Source: Streptomyces diastatochromogenes
Lineage (GTDB): Bacteria > Actinomycetota > Actinomycetes > Streptomycetales > Streptomycetaceae
Direction: 5' to 3'
NCBI RefSeq assembly: GCF_002242805.1
Contig: NZ_MCGQ01000016.1
Coordinates: forward strand, 124,481 to 188,480
DNA: 64,000 nucleotides
In this document: positions 61,370 to 64,000 of the stretch, in pieces
Numbering within the stretch: position 1 is the stretch's first letter
How the letters are laid out: each line of letters starts with the position of its first letter
Program-made: the position numbers and the translations under genes
The notes under the pieces: generated by a model
Database searches by the model: none
Told to the model about the DNA's origin: nothing
The model's input: only the letters and a program-made list of their open reading frames with translations

Positions 61370-61427
61370 TCGGGGCGCTCGTAGCTGCGGGCACCCACCC
61401 CGCCCAGCATCGGCACCGGGTGCCAAG

Positions 61428-62171
61428 TCAACTCCGCTGTGATTCGCGGTCCGCGGCCAGCCGAGCCACTTCCGCCCGCAGCAGCCGAACCTCCTCCGCC
61501 AAAGAAGCGATCGCCTCCGTCTGCCGCCGCTCCTCCACGTCATCCTTCTCGAACCGCGAGATGAACCACGCGGCGATGTTCGCGGTGACGACACCCAACA
61601 GCGCGATCCCGGACAGCATCAGCCCGACGGCGATCATCCGCCCCAGCCCGGTGGTGGGCGCGTGATCCCCGTACCCCACGGTCGTCATCGTGGTGAAGGA
61701 CCACCACACCGCGTCACCCAGCGTCCGGATGTTCCCGTCCGGCGACTCCCGCTCCACCGACAGCACGGCGAGCGAGCCGAACATCAAGAGCCCGACCACC
61801 GCCCCGCCGACATAGGTCGTGAGCCGGATCTGCGAGGCCATCCGCGCCCGCCGCCCGACCAGCAGCAGCGTCGACACCATCCGCAGCAACCGCAGCGGCT
61901 GCAGCAGCGGCAGCACCACGGCGCACAGATCTATCCAGTGCGTCCGGACGAACTCCCGGCGCCGCCGGGTGAGCGCCAGCCGTATGACGTAGTCCACGGC
62001 GAACGCCCCCCACACCGCCCACTCCGTGGCCGTGCAGGCAACTGTCAGGGACCGGCTGGCGGGGTTGTCCACGATCGGTACGGCATACGCGACGGCGAAC
62101 GCCACCGCGAGCGCCAGCAGCGGTCGTTGGGTGCGCTGCTCCCAACGGGCCTGCGCCGACTGTTCGTTCAT
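61428..62171 (-). CDS. Voltage-gated-like potassium channel
   Basis: A 247-residue membrane protein. The selectivity filter TTVGYGDHAP lies between two spans, and four further spans with an Arg-rich segment (RLALTRRRREFVRTHW; LRLLRMVSTLLLVGRRARM) resemble the S1-S4 voltage sensor of KvAP/Kch. The C-terminus is a Glu/Arg-rich coiled coil (EAIASLAEEVRLLRAEVARL) for assembly. The start ATG is at 62171. The longer ORF upstream runs over the aceE region and is not real. Confidence 0.92.
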   Translation of the reverse strand: MNEQSAQARWEQRTQRPLLALAVAFAVAYAVPIVDNPASRSLTVACTATEWAVWGAFAVDYVIRLALTRRRREFVRTHWIDLCAVVLPLLQPLRLLRMVSTLLLVGRRARMASQIRLTTYVGGAVVGLLMFGSLAVLSVERESPDGNIRTLGDAVWWSFTTMTTVGYGDHAPTTGLGRMIAVGLMLSGIALLGVVTANIAAWFISRFEKDDVEERRQTEAIASLAEEVRLLRAEVARLAADRESQRS

Positions 62172-62196
62172 GGCCGCATAGTAAAGAAAAAGTAAC

Positions 62197-62222
62197 GGGG
62201 GCGGTGCACAGGCACCGCCCCC
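62197..62222 (-). terminator. aceE terminator
   Basis: An 11-bp perfect stem GGGGGCGGTGC (62197-62207) with GCACCGCCCCC (62212-62222) and loop ACAG. On the minus strand it is followed by GTTACTTTTTCTTTAC, giving a T-run rare in this window, so it is a standard intrinsic terminator for aceE. Confidence 0.93.
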
Positions 62223-62245
62223 TTGACCGCTCAAGCCGCGCAGGG

Positions 62246-64000
62246 CTACGCGTCGCCGCCCGCGGCCCCCGGATGCGCCGCCGAGACGTCCAGCAGCTGG
62301 TACCGGTCGATGGCCTGCTTCAGCACGGACCGGTCGACCTTGCCCTCCCGGGCCAGCTCGGTCAGCACCGCCACCACGATCGACTGGGCGTCGATGTGGA
62401 AGAAGCGGCGGGCCGCGCCACGGGTGTCCGCGAAGCCGAAGCCGTCGGCGCCCAGCGACTGGTACGTGCCGGGCACCCACCGGGCGATCTGGTCCGGAAC
62501 CGAGCGCATCCAGTCCGACACGGCCACGAACGGACCCTCGGCACCGCTCAGCTTCTGCGTCACGTACGGCACCCGCTGCTCCTCCTCCGGGTGCAGCAGG
62601 TTGTGCTGTTCCACGGCCACGGCCTCGCGCCGCAGCTCGTTCCAGGAGGTCGCCGACCAGACGTCGGCCTTCACGTTCCACTCCTCGGCGAGGATCCGCT
62701 GGGCCTCCAGGGCCCACGGCACCGCGACACCGGACGCCATGATCTGCGCCGGGATGGAGCCCGCCGTGGCCTCACCGATCCGGTGGATGCCCTTGAGGAT
62801 GCCCTCGACGTCCACGTTCGCCGGCTCGGCCGGGTGCTGGATGGGCTCGTTGTAGACCGTGAGGTAGTAGAAGACGTCCTCGCCGTGCGGGTGCTCGGCG
62901 TCGGAGCCGTACATCCGGCGCAGACCGTCCTGCACGATGTGCGCGATCTCGTACGAGTACGCCGGGTCGTAGGCCACGCATGCCGGGTTCGTCGAGGCGA
63001 GCAGCTGCGAGTGGCCGTCCGCGTGCTGCAGACCCTCGCCGGTCAGGGTCGTACGACCCGCGGTCGCACCCAGCACGAATCCGCGCGACAGCTGGTCGGC
63101 CATCTGCCAGAACTGGTCGCCGGTGCGCTGGAAACCGAACATCGAGTAGAAGACGTAGACCGGGATGAGCGGCTCGCCGTGCGTGGCGTACGCCGAGCCC
63201 GCCGCGATCAGGGACGCCGTGCAGCCGGCCTCCGAGATGCCGTCGTGCAGCATCTGGCCGGTCGGCGACTCCTTGTACGCGAGCAGCAGATCGCGGTCGA
63301 CCGCCTCGTACTGCTGGCCGAGCGGGTTGTAGATCTTCGCGCTCGGGAAGAAGGAGTCCATGCCGAACGTGCGGTACTCATCGGGCGCGATCAGCACGAA
63401 CCGCCTGCCGATCTCCTTGTCCCGCATGAGGTCCTTGAGGAGCCGGACGAAGGCCATGGTCGTCGCGATGGACTGCTGACCGGTGCCCCTCTTCACGGTC
63501 GCGTACGTCTTGTCGTCCGGCAGCGCCAGCGGCTTGGAGCGCACGACGCGGGTCGGGACGTACCCGCCGAGCCCCTTGCGCCGGTCGTGCATGTACTGGA
63601 TCTCCTCCGAGTTCCGGCCCGGGTGGTAGTACGGCGGCACGCCGGACTCCAGCTCCTTGTCGGAGATCGGCAGGTGCAGACGGTCCCGGAAGCCCTTGAG
63701 GTCGTCGACCGTCAGCTTCTTCATCTGGTGCGTGGCGTTGCGGCCCTCGAAGTTCGGGCCCAGCGTCCAGCCCTTGATCGTCTTCGCGAGGATGACCGTG
63801 GGCTGGCCCTTGTGCTCGACGGCCGCCTTGAAGGCCGCGTAGATCTTGCGGTGGTCGTGACCGCCGCGGCCCAGGTGCAGGATCTGGTCGTCGGTCATGT
63901 TCTCGACCATCGCGCGCAGCCGGTGGTCGTCGCCGAAGAAGTGCCGGCGGATGTAGTCGCCGGACTCGGTGGCGTAGGTCTGGAACTGGCCGTCCGGGGT
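62246..64000 (-). CDS. aceE: Pyruvate dehydrogenase E1 component, C-terminal part
   Basis: At least 584 residues of the homodimeric E1 (about 900 when whole); the 5' end lies beyond the right edge. It decarboxylates pyruvate with thiamine diphosphate and passes the acetyl group to E2. Seen are GRGGHDHRKIYAAFKAAVEHKGQPTVILAKTIKGWTLG, RFVLIAPDEYRTFGMDSFFPSAKIYNPLGQ and GCTASLIAAGSAYATHGEPLIPVYVFYSMFGFQRTGDQFWQMADQ, all typical of AceE. It is not the two-subunit PdhA/PdhB type. It corresponds to SCO2371 or a close paralogue by position. Confidence 0.95.
   Translation of the reverse strand, partial: TPDGQFQTYATESGDYIRRHFFGDDHRLRAMVENMTDDQILHLGRGGHDHRKIYAAFKAAVEHKGQPTVILAKTIKGWTLGPNFEGRNATHQMKKLTVDDLKGFRDRLHLPISDKELESGVPPYYHPGRNSEEIQYMHDRRKGLGGYVPTRVVRSKPLALPDDKTYATVKRGTGQQSIATTMAFVRLLKDLMRDKEIGRRFVLIAPDEYRTFGMDSFFPSAKIYNPLGQQYEAVDRDLLLAYKESPTGQMLHDGISEAGCTASLIAAGSAYATHGEPLIPVYVFYSMFGFQRTGDQFWQMADQLSRGFVLGATAGRTTLTGEGLQHADGHSQLLASTNPACVAYDPAYSYEIAHIVQDGLRRMYGSDAEHPHGEDVFYYLTVYNEPIQHPAEPANVDVEGILKGIHRIGEATAGSIPAQIMASGVAVPWALEAQRILAEEWNVKADVWSATSWNELRREAVAVEQHNLLHPEEEQRVPYVTQKLSGAEGPFVAVSDWMRSVPDQIARWVPGTYQSLGADGFGFADTRGAARRFFHIDAQSIVVAVLTELAREGKVDRSVLKQAIDRYQLLDVSAAHPGAAGGDA

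Noticed and set aside
62172..62717. N-terminal extension of the potassium channel ORF
   Set aside because: It runs across the aceE terminator and the aceE gene and has antisense composition; the ATG at 62171 opens the real membrane protein.

Overview
The window looks like a piece of a Streptomyces chromosome. It is very GC-rich, coding shows strong G/C third positions, and many starts are GTG or TTG. It carries families typical of the genus: SCO2400-like, DUF397/DUF5753 (WhiJ type), DUF3145, FasR, and 2-methylisoborneol genes. The right part, from aceE leftwards through fabD-fabH-acpP-fabF and DUF3145 to the SCO2400-like gene and the mmsAB/chvE-type transporter, has the order I know from the S. 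coelicolor SCO2371-SCO241x core region. The left part (about 0.4-26.7 kb) is more accessory.

Left to right: (1) 0-3.6 kb: the end of an SMP-30 gene, then a three-gene minus-strand operon (ImmA/IrrE-like metallopeptidase, MAB_1171c-type membrane protein, FAD monooxygenase) whose members overlap by a few bases. (2) 3.8-12.5 kb: an arabinan/arabinoside locus with a CUT1 sugar ABC importer, a secreted GH43 arabinanase, an intracellular GH51 arabinofuranosidase and a convergent secreted GH35 beta-galactosidase. (3) 12.5-18.8 kb: an Rrf2 regulator, a CHAT-TPR-WD40 protein with a small overlapping partner, a DUF4360 secreted protein, and a WhiJ-like XRE/DUF397/ATPase set. (4) 19.0-22.9 kb: the 2-methylisoborneol operon with a family 2B encapsulin, a terpene cyclase with a long disordered N-terminus and a geranyl diphosphate methyltransferase. 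(5) 23-28 kb: an intradiol dioxygenase-like protein, a second GH43 enzyme, a PLP aminotransferase with a Pro/Ala tail and a secreted aldose epimerase. (6) 28-35.3 kb: a CUT2 sugar importer, a U32-like protein, a zinc alcohol dehydrogenase and an enolase-superfamily sugar acid dehydratase. (7) 35.5-48 kb: mixed housekeeping, redox and regulatory genes, a GH3 glycosidase and a cytosolic aldose 1-epimerase. (8) 48-53.6 kb: the core fatty acid synthesis cluster with its activator FasR. (9) 53.7-64 kb: pirin, hydrolases, regulators, an MFS exporter, a potassium channel and the start-truncated aceE.

The clearest regulatory observation is that the arabinan importer operon and the second GH43 gene, 20 kb apart, share an almost identical promoter-operator module. 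It has the same -35 and -10 hexamers, an inverted repeat over the -10, and a second TTCGATATACCGAA site at the same spacing. Looser versions sit upstream of the U32-like and dehydratase genes, so the sugar loci may share a regulator not encoded here. Eight intrinsic-terminator-like hairpins and a 48-bp dispersed repeat family mark transcript boundaries. No tRNA, rRNA, insertion sequence or CRISPR array was seen. The only stretch over 300 bases without a gene is 54350-54764, which holds a dispersed repeat and a 58-bp-period tandem repeat.
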